A stretch of 64,000 nt of DNA from JAEUJM01 sp044221555. GTDB taxonomy: Bacteria; Actinomycetota; Acidimicrobiia; Acidimicrobiales; DATDAH01. The notes under the pieces were generated by a model. That model ran no database searches. It had not been told where the DNA came from and worked only from the letters and a program-made list of their open reading frames with translations. Numbering within the stretch: position 1 is the first letter of the stretch; each line of letters begins with the position of its first letter. Both the position numbers and the translations under genes were made by a program. Below, one piece after another: positions 8,535 through 17,270 of this stretch. The DNA is taken from assembly GCA_044221555.1 (NCBI GenBank), contig JBGAOY010000009.1, positions 1-64,000 of the forward strand. The letters are read 5' to 3'.

Positions 8535-9242
8535 TCAGACGACGGTGCCGACGGCGCGGCCGATGAGCGCCGTGGCCGCCATGGCCAGCGCGCCCCACAC
8601 GGTGATCCGCACGGCCGCCCGCAGCGGCGGGGCGCCACCGATGCCGGCGCCCACGAAGCCCAGGCCGGCCAGCGCCACCAGGGCGGCGGCGACGATGGCC
8701 GGCACCTGGGCCCGCTCGGGGGCCAGTGCCGCGACCAGCAGCGGGAGCAGCGCGCCGAGGGTGAACGACGCCGCCGACGACCATGCGGCCTGGAGGGGGC
8801 GGGCCGTCACCACGTGCGAGATGCCCAGCTCGTCGCGGCTGTGGGCGGCGATGGCGTCCTTGGCGGTCAGCTGCTCGGCCACCTGCAGGGCGAGCGCGGG
8901 CTCGACCCCGCGCTGCTCGTAGATGAACGCCAGCTCGGCCAGCTCCCCCTGGGGGTCGTCCTCGAGCTCCTGCGCCTCGCGGGCCAGGTCGGCCTTCTCG
9001 GTGTCGGACTGCGAGCTGACCGACACGTACTCGCCCGCGGCCATCGACATCGCCCCCGCGGCCAAGCCCGCGGTGCCGGCCACCAGCACCGCGGAGCGCG
9101 ACGCGCTGGTGGCCGCCACCCCCACCAGGAGGCTGGCGGTTGAGACGATGCCGTCGTTGGCGCCGAGCACCGCGGCCCGCAGCCATCCGATCCGGCCCGC
9201 CCGGTGACGCTCCGCATGCCGAGTGGTCGAGATCCTGGCCAT
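8535..9242 (-). CDS. VIT1/CCC1-family iron/manganese transporter
   Basis: A 235-residue membrane protein of the VIT family. It has the N-terminal signature WLRAAVLGANDGIVSTASLL, then GAMSMAAGEYVSVSSQSD, a cytosolic acidic helical loop (about residues 70-150) that in this family binds metal, and three more helices near the C-terminus. Family members move Fe(II) or Mn(II) out of the cytoplasm in exchange for protons. ATG 9242 is chosen; an in-frame GTG 15 nt upstream is also possible and no strong ribosome site separates them. It is convergent with the deacetylase gene, only 15 bp apart. Confidence 0.9.
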   Translation of the reverse strand: MARISTTRHAERHRAGRIGWLRAAVLGANDGIVSTASLLVGVAATSASRSAVLVAGTAGLAAGAMSMAAGEYVSVSSQSDTEKADLAREAQELEDDPQGELAELAFIYEQRGVEPALALQVAEQLTAKDAIAAHSRDELGISHVVTARPLQAAWSSAASFTLGALLPLLVAALAPERAQVPAIVAAALVALAGLGFVGAGIGGAPPLRAAVRITVWGALAMAATALIGRAVGTVV

Positions 9243-9358
9243 GGTCACAGCACACCACATCGGGCCACGCTCGACCCAGGGCGCCAGGGGTGGGCGTGCC
9301 GCCGCCACCGCCGATGCCCGCCCGTCTGCCGCGGCTCAGGCGCCCGTTGGCGCGCGGC

Positions 9359-10858
9359 TCAGGCGCCCGGTGGCCGCCCGAGGCGGGCCCGCACGGTCTT
9401 CGCGAGGTCGCGCGGGTCGGGCAGGGCGAAGCCCTTGCGCAGCAGCGCCTCCTTCTGCTCCGTGAAGGGCGGGTACATCATCGACGGGTCGAGCCTGGTG
9501 CTGCGGACGTGCACGGCCCGCTGGTGGCTGAACGTGTCGAATCCGAACTTGCCGTGATAGGCCCCCATGCCGCTGGGACCGACCCCACCGAACGGCAGGT
9601 CGGGGTTGGACACGTGGAAGATCGTGCCGTTGACGCAGGCGCCGCCGCTGCTGGTGCGGTCGAGCACGTCGGCGACCTCGGCCTTGCGCTCGGAGAAGAC
9701 GTAGAGGGCGAGCGGCTTGTCGCCGGCGTTCACCACCGACAGGGCGTCGTCGAGGCCGTCGGTGGCCAGGACGGGCAGGACCGGGCCGAAGATCTCGTCG
9801 GCCATCGCCGGAGCGTCGCGGGCCACGTCGGTGAGGATGGTGGGCGCCACGTAGCGGGTGTCGGGGTCGGTGACCCCACCCACGGCCACCGTGCCCGAGT
9901 CGAGCAGCTTCTCGATCCGGTGGAAGTGGGACGAGTTGACGATGCGGGCGTAGTCGGGGCTCTGCTGGGGATCGTCGCCGTAGAACTCGGCCACCACCGC
10001 CACCATCCGCTCGACCAGCGCGTCGTGCACCCGACGATCGACCAGCACGTAGTCGGGGGCGATGCAGGTCTGGCCCGCGTTCAGGAACTTGCCCCAGACG
10101 ATGCGATGGGCGGCGACGTCGAGGTTGGCGTCGGCGGTCACGATGGCGGGGCTCTTGCCGCCCAGCTCGAGCGTGACCGGGGTGAGGTGCTCGGCCGCGG
10201 CGGCCATCACCACCCGGGCCACCTTGCCGTTGCCCGTGTAGAAGAGGTGGTCGAAACGCTGGGCCAGCAATTCGGTGGTCTCGGCCACGCCCCCCTGCAC
10301 CACCTGCAGGGCGGGATCGGCCAGGCGGGTGATGATGTCGGCGATCACCGCGGCGCTGGCGGGGGCCAATTCGGACGGCTTCACCACCACGGCGTTGCCG
10401 GCCGCGACGGCGGCGACCATGGGCTGGATCGACAGCTGCACCGGGTAGTTCCACGGGGCGATGACGCACACCACACCGAGCGGCTCGGGCACGATGCGCG
10501 ACACGCCGGGCTTGAACGTGACGGGGGTGCGCACCCGTTCGGGCTTCATCCAGGTGCGCAGGTGGGCGACGGCGTGGTCGATCTCCTTGATGCCGAAGCC
10601 CACATCCGCGGTCCAAGCCTCGAACACCGGCTTGCCCAGGTCGAGGCGCAGGGCCTCGAGCAAGTCGGCCTCGCGCTCGACGAGGGCGTCGCGCACGGCG
10701 GCCAGCGTGGCCAGCCGCCAGTGCAACGGGCGGGTGCGGCCGTCGTCGTAGGCGGCCCGTGCGGCGGCGACGCAGCCGGCGATGGCGGCGACGGGCGTGG
10801 CGTCGAACCCGAACGTGTCGGTGGCCGGCGTGGTGCGCAGGTCGTCGGTCGTGGTCAT
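9359..10858 (-). CDS. NAD(P)-dependent aldehyde dehydrogenase (coniferyl-aldehyde-dehydrogenase-like)
   Basis: A 499-residue enzyme of the ALDH superfamily oxidising aldehydes to acids. The catalytic set is present: Asn138 in APWNYP, Glu231 in LELGGKSP and the nucleophile Cys265 in NAGQTC. The cofactor loop KPSELAPASA and the C-terminal PFGGVGPSGMGAYHGKFGFDTFSH motif fit the class 3-like subgroup (fatty-aldehyde and coniferyl-aldehyde dehydrogenases), which are often membrane-associated. ATG 10858 has GAGGGGA 6 nt upstream. The long in-frame extension before it has no homology. It is transcribed divergently from the GGDEF gene. Confidence 0.92.
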   Translation of the reverse strand: MTTTDDLRTTPATDTFGFDATPVAAIAGCVAAARAAYDDGRTRPLHWRLATLAAVRDALVEREADLLEALRLDLGKPVFEAWTADVGFGIKEIDHAVAHLRTWMKPERVRTPVTFKPGVSRIVPEPLGVVCVIAPWNYPVQLSIQPMVAAVAAGNAVVVKPSELAPASAAVIADIITRLADPALQVVQGGVAETTELLAQRFDHLFYTGNGKVARVVMAAAAEHLTPVTLELGGKSPAIVTADANLDVAAHRIVWGKFLNAGQTCIAPDYVLVDRRVHDALVERMVAVVAEFYGDDPQQSPDYARIVNSSHFHRIEKLLDSGTVAVGGVTDPDTRYVAPTILTDVARDAPAMADEIFGPVLPVLATDGLDDALSVVNAGDKPLALYVFSERKAEVADVLDRTSSGGACVNGTIFHVSNPDLPFGGVGPSGMGAYHGKFGFDTFSHQRAVHVRSTRLDPSMMYPPFTEQKEALLRKGFALPDPRDLAKTVRARLGRPPGA

Positions 10859-10939
10859 GGTGTCCCCTCTCGGACCGGTCCCAGGAAAGGCTACGCCGTG
10901 TTCGACCCGCGAGGCCCGCTGGTGGGCTAGAACGGCCCC

Positions 10940-12283
10940 GTGAGCGACCACTGGGCGGCGACCGTGGCGCAGTTCATGGTGACGGGCCCGGTGGGGCTGC
11001 TCACCGTCGACATGGGCGGCACGGTCGTCCACTCCAACTCCGCCGCCCGCGAGATCCTGGGCCGGGACGCGACCGGTGAGACCGCGACCTCGCTCATCCA
11101 CCCCGATGACCTCGCTCGTGTCACCGCGGCCAGCCAGATCCTGACCCGCGACCAGGGCGCCCGCGGACCGGGCTCGGTGTGGCGAATGCTCCTGCCCGAC
11201 AGCGGCAGCGTCGAGATCGTCGCGCACACCACGTCGGTCGAGGTCGACGGTGCGCGCTACGTGCAGCTCGGGTTCCTGCCGGCGCCGCCGCGACTGGCCG
11301 TGCTCACCACCCTGGAGGACGTCGCCGCGCTACGGCCCCTGTCCACGACCTTCGCCGGACTGATGGACGGCATCACCACCGACACCGCCGGCATGGCCAT
11401 CAACTGGATCGACCCGGAGGGTGAGGTCCATCTCTTCGGCAACCTGGCCCCGCTGCTCGGAGGCGTCACCGACGACGGGCGGCGGGACACCGATCCCACC
11501 GCGCCCTGGTTCGAGGCCGCGATGCTCCGGGCCGCTGCGCTCCGGAAGCGCCTCGAGGACTTCCGGCCCGAGGTGGCGGACGCCGCCCGTGAGGCCGGGT
11601 ACGTCGCTTGCTGCGTGTCCCCCGTGGCCGATCCCGCCACCAGGCAGGCCCTGCTGTACGTCACCTGGGTGCGGCACCGATCGCACCTCGCCTACATGCG
11701 ACAGACGTTCGACGACGTGCTGGCCGACGTGTTGTCGGTCGCGCTCGTCCGGGCCGAGGACGCCCGCCAGTTGCGCTACGCCGCCCACCACGACCAGCTC
11801 ACCGGGCTGGCCAACCGGCGGGCCTTCTTCGACACGCTGACCGCGGCGCTGGCCCAGGGACCCGCGAGCATCCTCTATCTCGACCTCGACGGCTTCAAGC
11901 TGGTCAACGACCGCTTCGGCCATGACGCCGGCGACCGCGTCCTCGTCGCGGTGGCCGAGCGCCTCCGCGCCGACGCGCCCGCCGAGGCACTGGTCGGCCG
12001 GCTGGGTGGTGACGAATTCGGCATCGTCGTCCCAGGCGACGACGGCACCGTGGCCGAGGTGCTCGCCGTCCGGATCGTCGACGCGGTGGGTCGACCGTTC
12101 GCGCTGGAGCGCTACGGCGAGATCACCGTGGGCGTCAGCGTCGGCTTCTCCGTCACCGACGGCGCCGCGCCGGCCGAGCCGGCTGCGCTCGTACGGGCCG
12201 CCGACGAGGCGCTGCGCGACGCCAAGGGCGATGGCAAGGGCACCTGGGTGCGGGCCGCGACCCGGGGCGCCGCCTCCACCTGA
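10940..12283 (+). CDS. PAS-GGDEF diguanylate cyclase
   Basis: A 447-residue cytoplasmic signalling protein. Residues ~10-115 form a PAS-like domain (GLLTVDMGGTVVHSNSAA), the middle 130-270 looks like a second sensory (GAF/PAS-like) domain, and the C-terminus is a GGDEF domain with DLDGFKLVNDRFGHDAGD and an intact GRLGGDEFG active site, so c-di-GMP synthesis is expected. The RxxD inhibitory site normally five residues before GGDEF is absent, suggesting no product inhibition. There is no EAL domain. The start is GTG 10940. Confidence 0.9.
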   Translation: MSDHWAATVAQFMVTGPVGLLTVDMGGTVVHSNSAAREILGRDATGETATSLIHPDDLARVTAASQILTRDQGARGPGSVWRMLLPDSGSVEIVAHTTSVEVDGARYVQLGFLPAPPRLAVLTTLEDVAALRPLSTTFAGLMDGITTDTAGMAINWIDPEGEVHLFGNLAPLLGGVTDDGRRDTDPTAPWFEAAMLRAAALRKRLEDFRPEVADAAREAGYVACCVSPVADPATRQALLYVTWVRHRSHLAYMRQTFDDVLADVLSVALVRAEDARQLRYAAHHDQLTGLANRRAFFDTLTAALAQGPASILYLDLDGFKLVNDRFGHDAGDRVLVAVAERLRADAPAEALVGRLGGDEFGIVVPGDDGTVAEVLAVRIVDAVGRPFALERYGEITVGVSVGFSVTDGAAPAEPAALVRAADEALRDAKGDGKGTWVRAATRGAAST

Positions 12284-12400
12284 ACGACCCGACGTGTACG
12301 ACCCGACCTGAACGAACCGGCCGTCGGGCCACCTCGGACCGTGCGGGCATGGAGCCAACGCGGGCAGCGCGGTCAGGGTGGTTCGAGCAACCCGCGCCGC

Positions 12401-12892
12401 TCAGTACTGCATGAACTCGTGGACCACCCAGTAGTAGCCACACCCCCTGGCCACACCTGTGCCCAGGTAGTTGAAGTTGCGGTTCATGATGTTGGCCCGG
12501 TGCGGCGGCGAGTTGAGGAACGCCGTGTGGGTGGACGACAACGACGGCCCCCGGCCCACGTTCTCCGCCAGGCTGCGCCACCGGTACGGGTTGGCCGAGG
12601 CGTAGTTGCGACTGTGCCCGAGCGTGCAGCTCGCGGCCATGAACTCGGCCCAGGTCTGCGCGAAGTCGGACAGCCACTGGTTGGCGGCCGCAGCCGGTAC
12701 GCCGTTCGCCGTGCGCGACGCGTTGACCTGGTTGAACACGGTGGTCTGGTCGGCGGACACGCACGAGGCGGCCACCAGCGCGGCGCCGAGCACCAGCGCC
12801 CCGACCTTCAGCCGGGCACGCGATCGGCGGTGCCGTGGCGCCGCATCCGGCGCTTCACCGATCGTTCGGTAGCTTCCCAGGAGAGTGCCCAT
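12401..12892 (-). CDS. CAP/SCP-domain lipoprotein (YkwD-like)
   Basis: A 163-residue protein with an arginine-rich N-terminus, a hydrophobic segment and the lipobox LVAASC, so it is probably a lipoprotein on the outer face of the membrane. The rest is a short CAP domain: FNQVNASRTANGVP, HSRNYASANPYRW, AENVG, and the ending HRANIMNRNFNYLGTGVARG with a HEFMQY tail. Bacterial CAP proteins are poorly understood; proposed roles include sterol or lipid binding and proteolysis. The two histidines and Glu of the CAP cavity are visible (His in LGHS, Glu in AENVG, His in PPHRANIM). Confidence 0.86.
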   Translation of the reverse strand: MGTLLGSYRTIGEAPDAAPRHRRSRARLKVGALVLGAALVAASCVSADQTTVFNQVNASRTANGVPAAAANQWLSDFAQTWAEFMAASCTLGHSRNYASANPYRWRSLAENVGRGPSLSSTHTAFLNSPPHRANIMNRNFNYLGTGVARGCGYYWVVHEFMQY

Positions 12893-12964
12893 TCTGGTAC
12901 TCCTTCTCCGCCCGCTCGAGCCGCCCGTGAACGTCGCCCCTTGCCCCCGTACTCCCCGAGGAGC

Positions 12965-13411
12965 CTACCCGGGCGGGTCCGGAGCCAGCCCGGACAACAG
13001 CTCGTCCAGCGTGCGCAGGTCGGCCGTGCCGAGCGACAGGAGCTGCACGGGTGGTTCACTCATCCGGTCGTGCAGGCGCGCCCGTGCCGCCAGGCCGGCA
13101 TCGGTGAGCTGCAGGATCTTCACCCGGCGATCGGTCGGGCTCACGAACCGCTCGACGTAGCCCGCCTCCTCCAGCCGGTCGGCGAGGAACGTGACGTTGG
13201 AAGCGTCGCACTTCCAGTCGGCCGCCAGCGATCGCATGGCCTTGGGCTGGTCCGGATCGAGCGAGAGGAGCGCGTGCATGTGCGCCGGCGTGAGGCCCAC
13301 CTCGGCCGAGATGGCGAGGAAGTCGTCCTTGCGGCTCTGCACCAGGGCGAATATCCGCTGCCACACCCGTGACGCCAGCTCGTGCTTGGCCTCGCCCCGA
13401 CTCGCGTTCAC
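12965..13411 (-). CDS. MarR-family transcriptional regulator
   Basis: A 148-residue winged-helix repressor with the MarR core: LTPAHMHALLSL, the recognition helix region AADWKCDASNVTFLADRLEEAGYVERF and the wing SPTDRRVKILQLT. It is divergent from a DrrAB-like exporter, with palindromes in the 92-bp gap, so it most likely represses the exporter and itself until a small molecule releases it. A cysteine in the recognition helix (KCDASN) could allow redox or electrophile sensing; that is inference. Confidence 0.93.
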   Translation of the reverse strand: MNASRGEAKHELASRVWQRIFALVQSRKDDFLAISAEVGLTPAHMHALLSLDPDQPKAMRSLAADWKCDASNVTFLADRLEEAGYVERFVSPTDRRVKILQLTDAGLAARARLHDRMSEPPVQLLSLGTADLRTLDELLSGLAPDPPG

Positions 13412-13441
13412 GCCGCCACGCTAGCTCCGCGATTGATCATG

Positions 13442-13454
13442 TTCAATGATTGAA
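13442..13454. promoter_or_regulatory. Palindrome, probable MarR operator
   Basis: TTCAAT-G-ATTGAA is a perfect 6-1-6 inverted repeat (13442-13454) midway between the divergent MarR and exporter genes. A related weaker dyad, TTGA...TTCAA at 13466-13479, overlaps the exporter -35 box. AT-rich TTGAA/TTCAA half sites are typical of MarR operators, and the segment is strikingly AT-rich for this genome. Confidence 0.75.
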
Positions 13455-13465
13455 CGATTAAACCC

Positions 13466-13494
13466 TTGACAAGATTCAACAATCTGGCGATAAG
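13466..13494 (+). promoter_or_regulatory. Sigma70-type promoter for DrrAB-like operon
   Basis: TTGACA at 13466-13471 and GATAAG at 13489-13494 are spaced by exactly 17 bp and lie 9 bp before the ATG at 13504. The -35 is a perfect match; the -10 matches TATAAT at four of six. A start site near 13500 would give an almost leaderless mRNA. MarR binding at the overlapping dyad would block it. Confidence 0.7.
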
Positions 13495-13503
13495 GTACCG
13501 GCC

Positions 13504-14496
13504 ATGACTGAGCCCGCCATCGTCGCCGAGGGCCTCGGCAAGCGCTTCGGTGAGGTCGAGGCGCTGTGCAACGTCTCGTTCGCCGTTCCCCACGGCACCG
13601 TCCTGGGCCTGCTCGGGCCCAACGGCGCCGGGAAGACCACCTCGGTGCGAGTGCTCACCACCCTGCTGCCCCCCGACGCCGGGTCGGCCCGGGTGCTCGG
13701 GCTCGACGTCACCCACGACCGCCAGGCGGTACGGGCCTCGATCGGCCTGGCCGGCCAGTACGCCGCGGTCGACGAGAGCCTGACCGCCGCCGAGAACCTC
13801 CAGCTCGTCGGCCGGCTCACCCACATGGGCAAGGCCGACATCGCGTCCCGCGCCACCGAGTTGCTGGCGCAGTTCAACCTCAGCGACGCCGCCGACCGCC
13901 AGGTCAAGACCTTCTCGGGCGGCATGCGGCGCCGGCTCGACCTGGCCGCCGCGCTGGTGCACCGACCACCGGTGCTTTTCCTCGACGAGCCCACGACCGG
14001 GCTCGACCCCAAGGGCCGGGGCGACCTGTGGCTCACCATAGAGCAGCTGGTCGAGGACGGCACCACCCTCCTGCTCACCACGCAGTACCTCGAGGAGGCC
14101 GACCGCCTCGCCGACCGCATCGTCGTCATCGACCACGGCACGGTCATCGCCGAAGGCACCTCGGCCGAGTTGAAGGGCCGCCTCGGGTCGACCGTGCTGG
14201 AGTTCGGGTTCGCCGACCGGGAGACCACCGGTCGGGCCGCCGGCGTCCTGGAAGGGCTGGGATCGCCGGCCCTCGACGGCACCCTGCTCCGTGTCACCGT
14301 GGACGACGGGGCCCGCTCGATGCTCGCCGCGGTGCGGGCCATCGACGACGCCGGCCTCGAGCCCACCACGGCGGCGCTGCGCGAGCCCACCCTCGATGAC
14401 GTCTTCCTCACCCTCACCGGCCACCCGGCCGAGATGACCGCCGACGACGGCACCGCCAGCGACGCGGGCCCCGCCCCCGCCAAGGGAGCAGCGTGA
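13504..14496 (+). CDS. DrrA-like ABC transporter ATP-binding protein
   Basis: A 330-residue cytoplasmic ATPase of the daunorubicin-resistance (DrrA) type: Walker A GPNGAGKT, Q-loop, signature FSGGMRRR, Walker B LFLDEPTTGLDP, and the C-terminal segment EPTLDDVFLTLTG specific to this subfamily. It drives export by the permease encoded next, with which it overlaps. Typical substrates of family members are hydrophobic drugs or natural products; here the substrate is unknown. A short Ala/Asp-rich tail follows the family domain. Confidence 0.93.
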   Translation: MTEPAIVAEGLGKRFGEVEALCNVSFAVPHGTVLGLLGPNGAGKTTSVRVLTTLLPPDAGSARVLGLDVTHDRQAVRASIGLAGQYAAVDESLTAAENLQLVGRLTHMGKADIASRATELLAQFNLSDAADRQVKTFSGGMRRRLDLAAALVHRPPVLFLDEPTTGLDPKGRGDLWLTIEQLVEDGTTLLLTTQYLEEADRLADRIVVIDHGTVIAEGTSAELKGRLGSTVLEFGFADRETTGRAAGVLEGLGSPALDGTLLRVTVDDGARSMLAAVRAIDDAGLEPTTAALREPTLDDVFLTLTGHPAEMTADDGTASDAGPAPAKGAA

Positions 14497-15311
14497 TGAC
14501 CACCACCACCCTCGACACCCCGGCCACCCGGCTGCCGCAGCCCGTCCACGTGGCCCGCCACACCGGGGTGGCCGACGCCATGACGCTCACGTGGCGCAAC
14601 CTGTTGAACCTGCGGCGCAAGCCCCAGCTCATCGTGTTCGCCACCATCCAGCCGGTCATCTTCGTGCTGATGTTCCGCTTCGTGTTCGGCGGCGCCATCA
14701 CCGTCCCGGGCACCTCGTACGTGAACTACCTGATGCCGGGCATCTACATCCAGACCGTCACCTTCGGTGCCCTCACCACCGGTGTCGGCCTGGCCGAGGA
14801 CATGCAGAACGGCCTCATCGACCGCTTCCGGTCGCTGCCGATGGCCCGCTCGGCGGTGCTGGTGGGCCGAACCCTGGCCGACCTGTGCCGCAACGTGTTC
14901 GTGGTGGCGCTGATGGCCGTCGTCGGGTTCCTGGTCGGCTTCCGCATCGAGACCAACGTGATCGCCTACGCCGCCGGGCTCGGGCTGGTGCTGCTGTTCT
15001 CGTTCGCGCTGTCGTGGATCTTCGCCTTCGTGGGCATGTACGTGGGCGACGCCGAGACCGCGCAGGCGGCATCGTTCCCGATCCTCGCTCCCCTGGTGTT
15101 CGCCTCGTCGGCCTTCGTGCCGCTCGAGACCATGCCCGGCTGGCTGCAGGCGTTCGCCGAGCACCAGCCGGTGTCGATCACGGTCGACGCGGTGCGGGCC
15201 CTGTGCCTCGGCGGTCCCACCGCCGAGCCGGTGTTCAAGGCGCTGCTCTGGATCGTCGCCATCATCGCGGTGTTCGCCCCCCTCGCCGTCCGCCAGTACC
15301 GCAAGGTCTAG
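14496..15311 (+). CDS. DrrB-like ABC-2 permease
   Basis: A 271-residue membrane protein with six predicted helices and the ABC-2 core (FRFVFGGAI, YLMPGIYIQTVTFGA, MARSAVLVGRTLADLCRN, PLVFASSAFVP.ETMP). It forms the membrane part of the exporter with the preceding ATPase. ATG 14496 overlaps the preceding TGA by one base and has GGGAG at 14484-14488; a GTG at 14493 is possible but too close to the ribosome site. The next gene is separated by 190 bp holding a palindromic repeat. Confidence 0.93.
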   Translation: MTTTTLDTPATRLPQPVHVARHTGVADAMTLTWRNLLNLRRKPQLIVFATIQPVIFVLMFRFVFGGAITVPGTSYVNYLMPGIYIQTVTFGALTTGVGLAEDMQNGLIDRFRSLPMARSAVLVGRTLADLCRNVFVVALMAVVGFLVGFRIETNVIAYAAGLGLVLLFSFALSWIFAFVGMYVGDAETAQAASFPILAPLVFASSAFVPLETMPGWLQAFAEHQPVSITVDAVRALCLGGPTAEPVFKALLWIVAIIAVFAPLAVRQYRKV

Positions 15312-15390
15312 GCCGGCGGCGGCCTGCTGGGGCGGCGGCGCCCCTTGGCCTTCGCCCCCCGATCCCGCCCGCTCTCCCGATCCCGCCCTC

Positions 15391-15440
15391 GAACTGGCGC
15401 CCGATCGTGTTGCCCCGGCGACAGGATCGGGCGCCAGTTC
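15391..15440. repeat. Palindromic intergenic repeat, family 1 copy R1
   Basis: Perfect 16-bp arms, GAACTGGCGCCCGATC (15391-15406) and its complement (15425-15440), enclose an 18-nt loop. The arms resemble those of the copies at 49461 and 51482 (AACTGGCTCCCGAT-type), though the loop does not. It sits between the exporter operon and the LLM gene. It could act as a terminator but there is no T tract. Confidence 0.75.
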
Positions 15441-15501
15441 AGCCGCTCGGCCCAACGATCGGATCGGCGCCCACACCGTGCGGCGGGCGAGACTGAACAC
15501 G

Positions 15502-16563
15502 ATGCCGGTCGAGATGTCATGGTTCGCGCCGTCCTGCGTTGGGGACACGGCCCGCCTCGGCGTGGACGACCCGGGCCGGCGGGCGACGTTCGCCTACAAC
15601 CGCCACATCATCGGCCTGGCCGACGAGCTGGGGTTCCGGAACGTGCTCATCCCGTCGAGCTTCGTGCCGGGGATGGACCCGTGGACCCTGGCGGCGACGC
15701 TCGGGCCGCTGACCCGCACCACCCGCCTGCTGCCGGCGGTACGGGTGGGCGAGTTCGACCCACCGATGTTCGCCCGCGCCGCCAAGTCGCTCCAACAGGT
15801 GCTGGACGGGCGGCTGACCGTCAACATCATCTCCAGCGAGATGGCCGGCGAGCGCCTGTCGTCGGAGGACCGCTACGCGCGCACGGCCGAGGCCATGACC
15901 CTGCTGCGGTCGTTCTGGTCCGACGAGCACGTGCGCCACGACGGGCGCTGGTGGCGGTACGACCTGCCCACCACGCCGACCCGCACCCGCACCCCGCCGC
16001 CGATGTACTTCGGGGGCACGTCCGATGCCGCCCGCGACGTCGCCGCCGCCCACGCCGACTGCTACCTGATGTGGGTCGAGGGCGTGGCGTCGATCGGCGC
16101 GCTGGTCGACGACCTGCGCACCCGCGCCGCCGCCCGCGGGCGAACCCTGCAGTTCGGGCTGCGCACCCACGTGATCGTGCGCCCCACCGAGGCCGAGGCC
16201 CGGCGGGCCGCCGCCGAGCTGGTCGGCGAGCTGGACCCGGACATCGGCCGTCGGCTGAAGGAGGCCGCCCACGACCACACGTCGGAGGGCGTGCGCCGCC
16301 AGGACGCGCTGCGGTCGGCGGCGGGCGACGACGGCTTCGTCGAGGAGTCGCTGTGGACCGGTATCGGCGTGGCCCGCAGCGGCGTGGGCGCGGCCATCGT
16401 CGGCGACCCCGACCAGGTGGAGGCCAAGCTGCGGGCGTATGCCGCGCTGGGCATCCGCTCGTTCATCCTGTCGGGCTACCCCCTCGACGACGAGGCCCGG
16501 CGGGTGGCCGAGCTGGTGCTCCCCCGTTTCGCCGGCGAGATCGGCACACTGTCGTTCGCCTGA
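15502..16563 (+). CDS. LLM-class flavin-dependent monooxygenase (SsuD-like)
   Basis: A 353-residue protein of the bacterial-luciferase-like fold. The sequence shows the SsuD-type features: MSWFAPSCVGDT near the start, LGFRNVLIPSS, PWTLAATLGPLTRTTRLLPAVR, TVNIISSE, and ESLWTGIGVARSGVGAAIVGDPDQV near the C-terminus. SsuD uses reduced FMN and O2 to release sulfite from alkanesulfonates. No reductase or sulfonate transporter is adjacent, so the substrate is uncertain and a long-chain or other oxidation is possible. ATG 15502 starts the family domain directly. Confidence 0.88.
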   Translation: MPVEMSWFAPSCVGDTARLGVDDPGRRATFAYNRHIIGLADELGFRNVLIPSSFVPGMDPWTLAATLGPLTRTTRLLPAVRVGEFDPPMFARAAKSLQQVLDGRLTVNIISSEMAGERLSSEDRYARTAEAMTLLRSFWSDEHVRHDGRWWRYDLPTTPTRTRTPPPMYFGGTSDAARDVAAAHADCYLMWVEGVASIGALVDDLRTRAAARGRTLQFGLRTHVIVRPTEAEARRAAAELVGELDPDIGRRLKEAAHDHTSEGVRRQDALRSAAGDDGFVEESLWTGIGVARSGVGAAIVGDPDQVEAKLRAYAALGIRSFILSGYPLDDEARRVAELVLPRFAGEIGTLSFA

Positions 16564-16617
16564 CGGTCGGGTGCTTCGACCGGGTTGCACCCCGCCCTGG
16601 CCGGCCCCCGACGGTCA
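16561..16617. terminator. Stem joining the stop codons of convergent genes
   Basis: TGACGGTCGGG (16561-16571) can pair with CCCGACGGTCA (16607-16617) with one mismatch. Each arm contains the stop codon of one of the two convergent genes. The loop is long (35 nt), so it is a weak terminator candidate. Confidence 0.35.
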
Positions 16618-17028
16618 GCGGGGCTGCAGCTCGAGGAACCCCGCGGCGGCGAAGTCGTGGTCGAACGCGAGGACCTCGCGTAGACGCCGGTCGTGCATCA
16701 CCCGGAAGCTGGTGGCGTCGACGAACGAGTACGTGCGCTCGTCGTGGCGGCGCAGCCATCGCCACGCGCGGGCCTCCTGCTCGGCGGTGACCTGGTGCAC
16801 CACGAGGCGGCCGTCGACGCCGAACTGATCGACGCGGTCGAGGAAGGTCACGGCCGTGGCGTGACGGTCGCGACGGCGCAGGAACGTCCACGTTTCGCCC
16901 ACCACGTGGTTCGAGGTGAGGATCTGCTCACCCGGGCCGAGGTGACCGAGGACCGCGACGGCATCGGCGTGTCGCCCGTCGCCGGGCAGCGCCCACGCGA
17001 CCCACCAACTCGTGTCCGCGAACTTCAT
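16615..17028 (-). CDS. VapC-type PIN-domain toxin
   Basis: A 137-residue PIN-domain protein. The acidic metal-binding residues of a ribonuclease site are visible: Asp5 (FADTSW), Glu45 (HVVGETW), Asp104 (SFVDATSF) and Asp123/Asp125 (AFDHDF). Such toxins cut tRNA or rRNA when the antitoxin decays. Its ATG overlaps the stop of the antitoxin gene by 4 nt, as normal for VapBC cassettes. PIN families with TWTFLRRR-like wording are common in actinobacteria; the target RNA is unknown. Confidence 0.9.
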   Translation of the reverse strand: MKFADTSWWVAWALPGDGRHADAVAVLGHLGPGEQILTSNHVVGETWTFLRRRDRHATAVTFLDRVDQFGVDGRLVVHQVTAEQEARAWRWLRRHDERTYSFVDATSFRVMHDRRLREVLAFDHDFAAAGFLELQPR

Positions 17029-17270
17029 GCGCGGTAGACGACGCGATCCACCTCGCCGGGCTCGACGTCGAGGTCAGCGCGACCGAATCCGCCGAGCGCA
17101 GCCCACGTCGTCGCATCGGTTCGCGCTTCGGTCGGCGCCACATCAGTCGGAGGCAGCACCAGGCGCAGACCCCTGCGGATCAACTCGGACTTCGAGGTGC
17201 CGAGCCGGGCGGCCTCGGCTGCGGCGGCGGCGTCCAGGTCCTCGGGGATGGTGATGGTGATGGTCTTCAC
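17025..17270 (-). CDS. VapB-type ribbon-helix-helix antitoxin
   Basis: An 81-residue protein with an N-terminal ribbon-helix-helix motif (KTITITIPEDLDAAAAAEA followed by ARLGTSKSELIRRGLRLVL), a linker and a C-terminal acidic segment that would wrap the toxin (LDVEPGEVDRVVYRA). It is expected to bind its own promoter and neutralise the PIN toxin encoded downstream. GTG 17270 is chosen because it places the beta strand at the N-terminus; an in-frame ATG at 17309 would add 13 residues. RHH proteins autoregulate as a complex with the toxin. Confidence 0.85.
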   Translation of the reverse strand: MKTITITIPEDLDAAAAAEAARLGTSKSELIRRGLRLVLPPTDVAPTEARTDATTWAALGGFGRADLDVEPGEVDRVVYRA

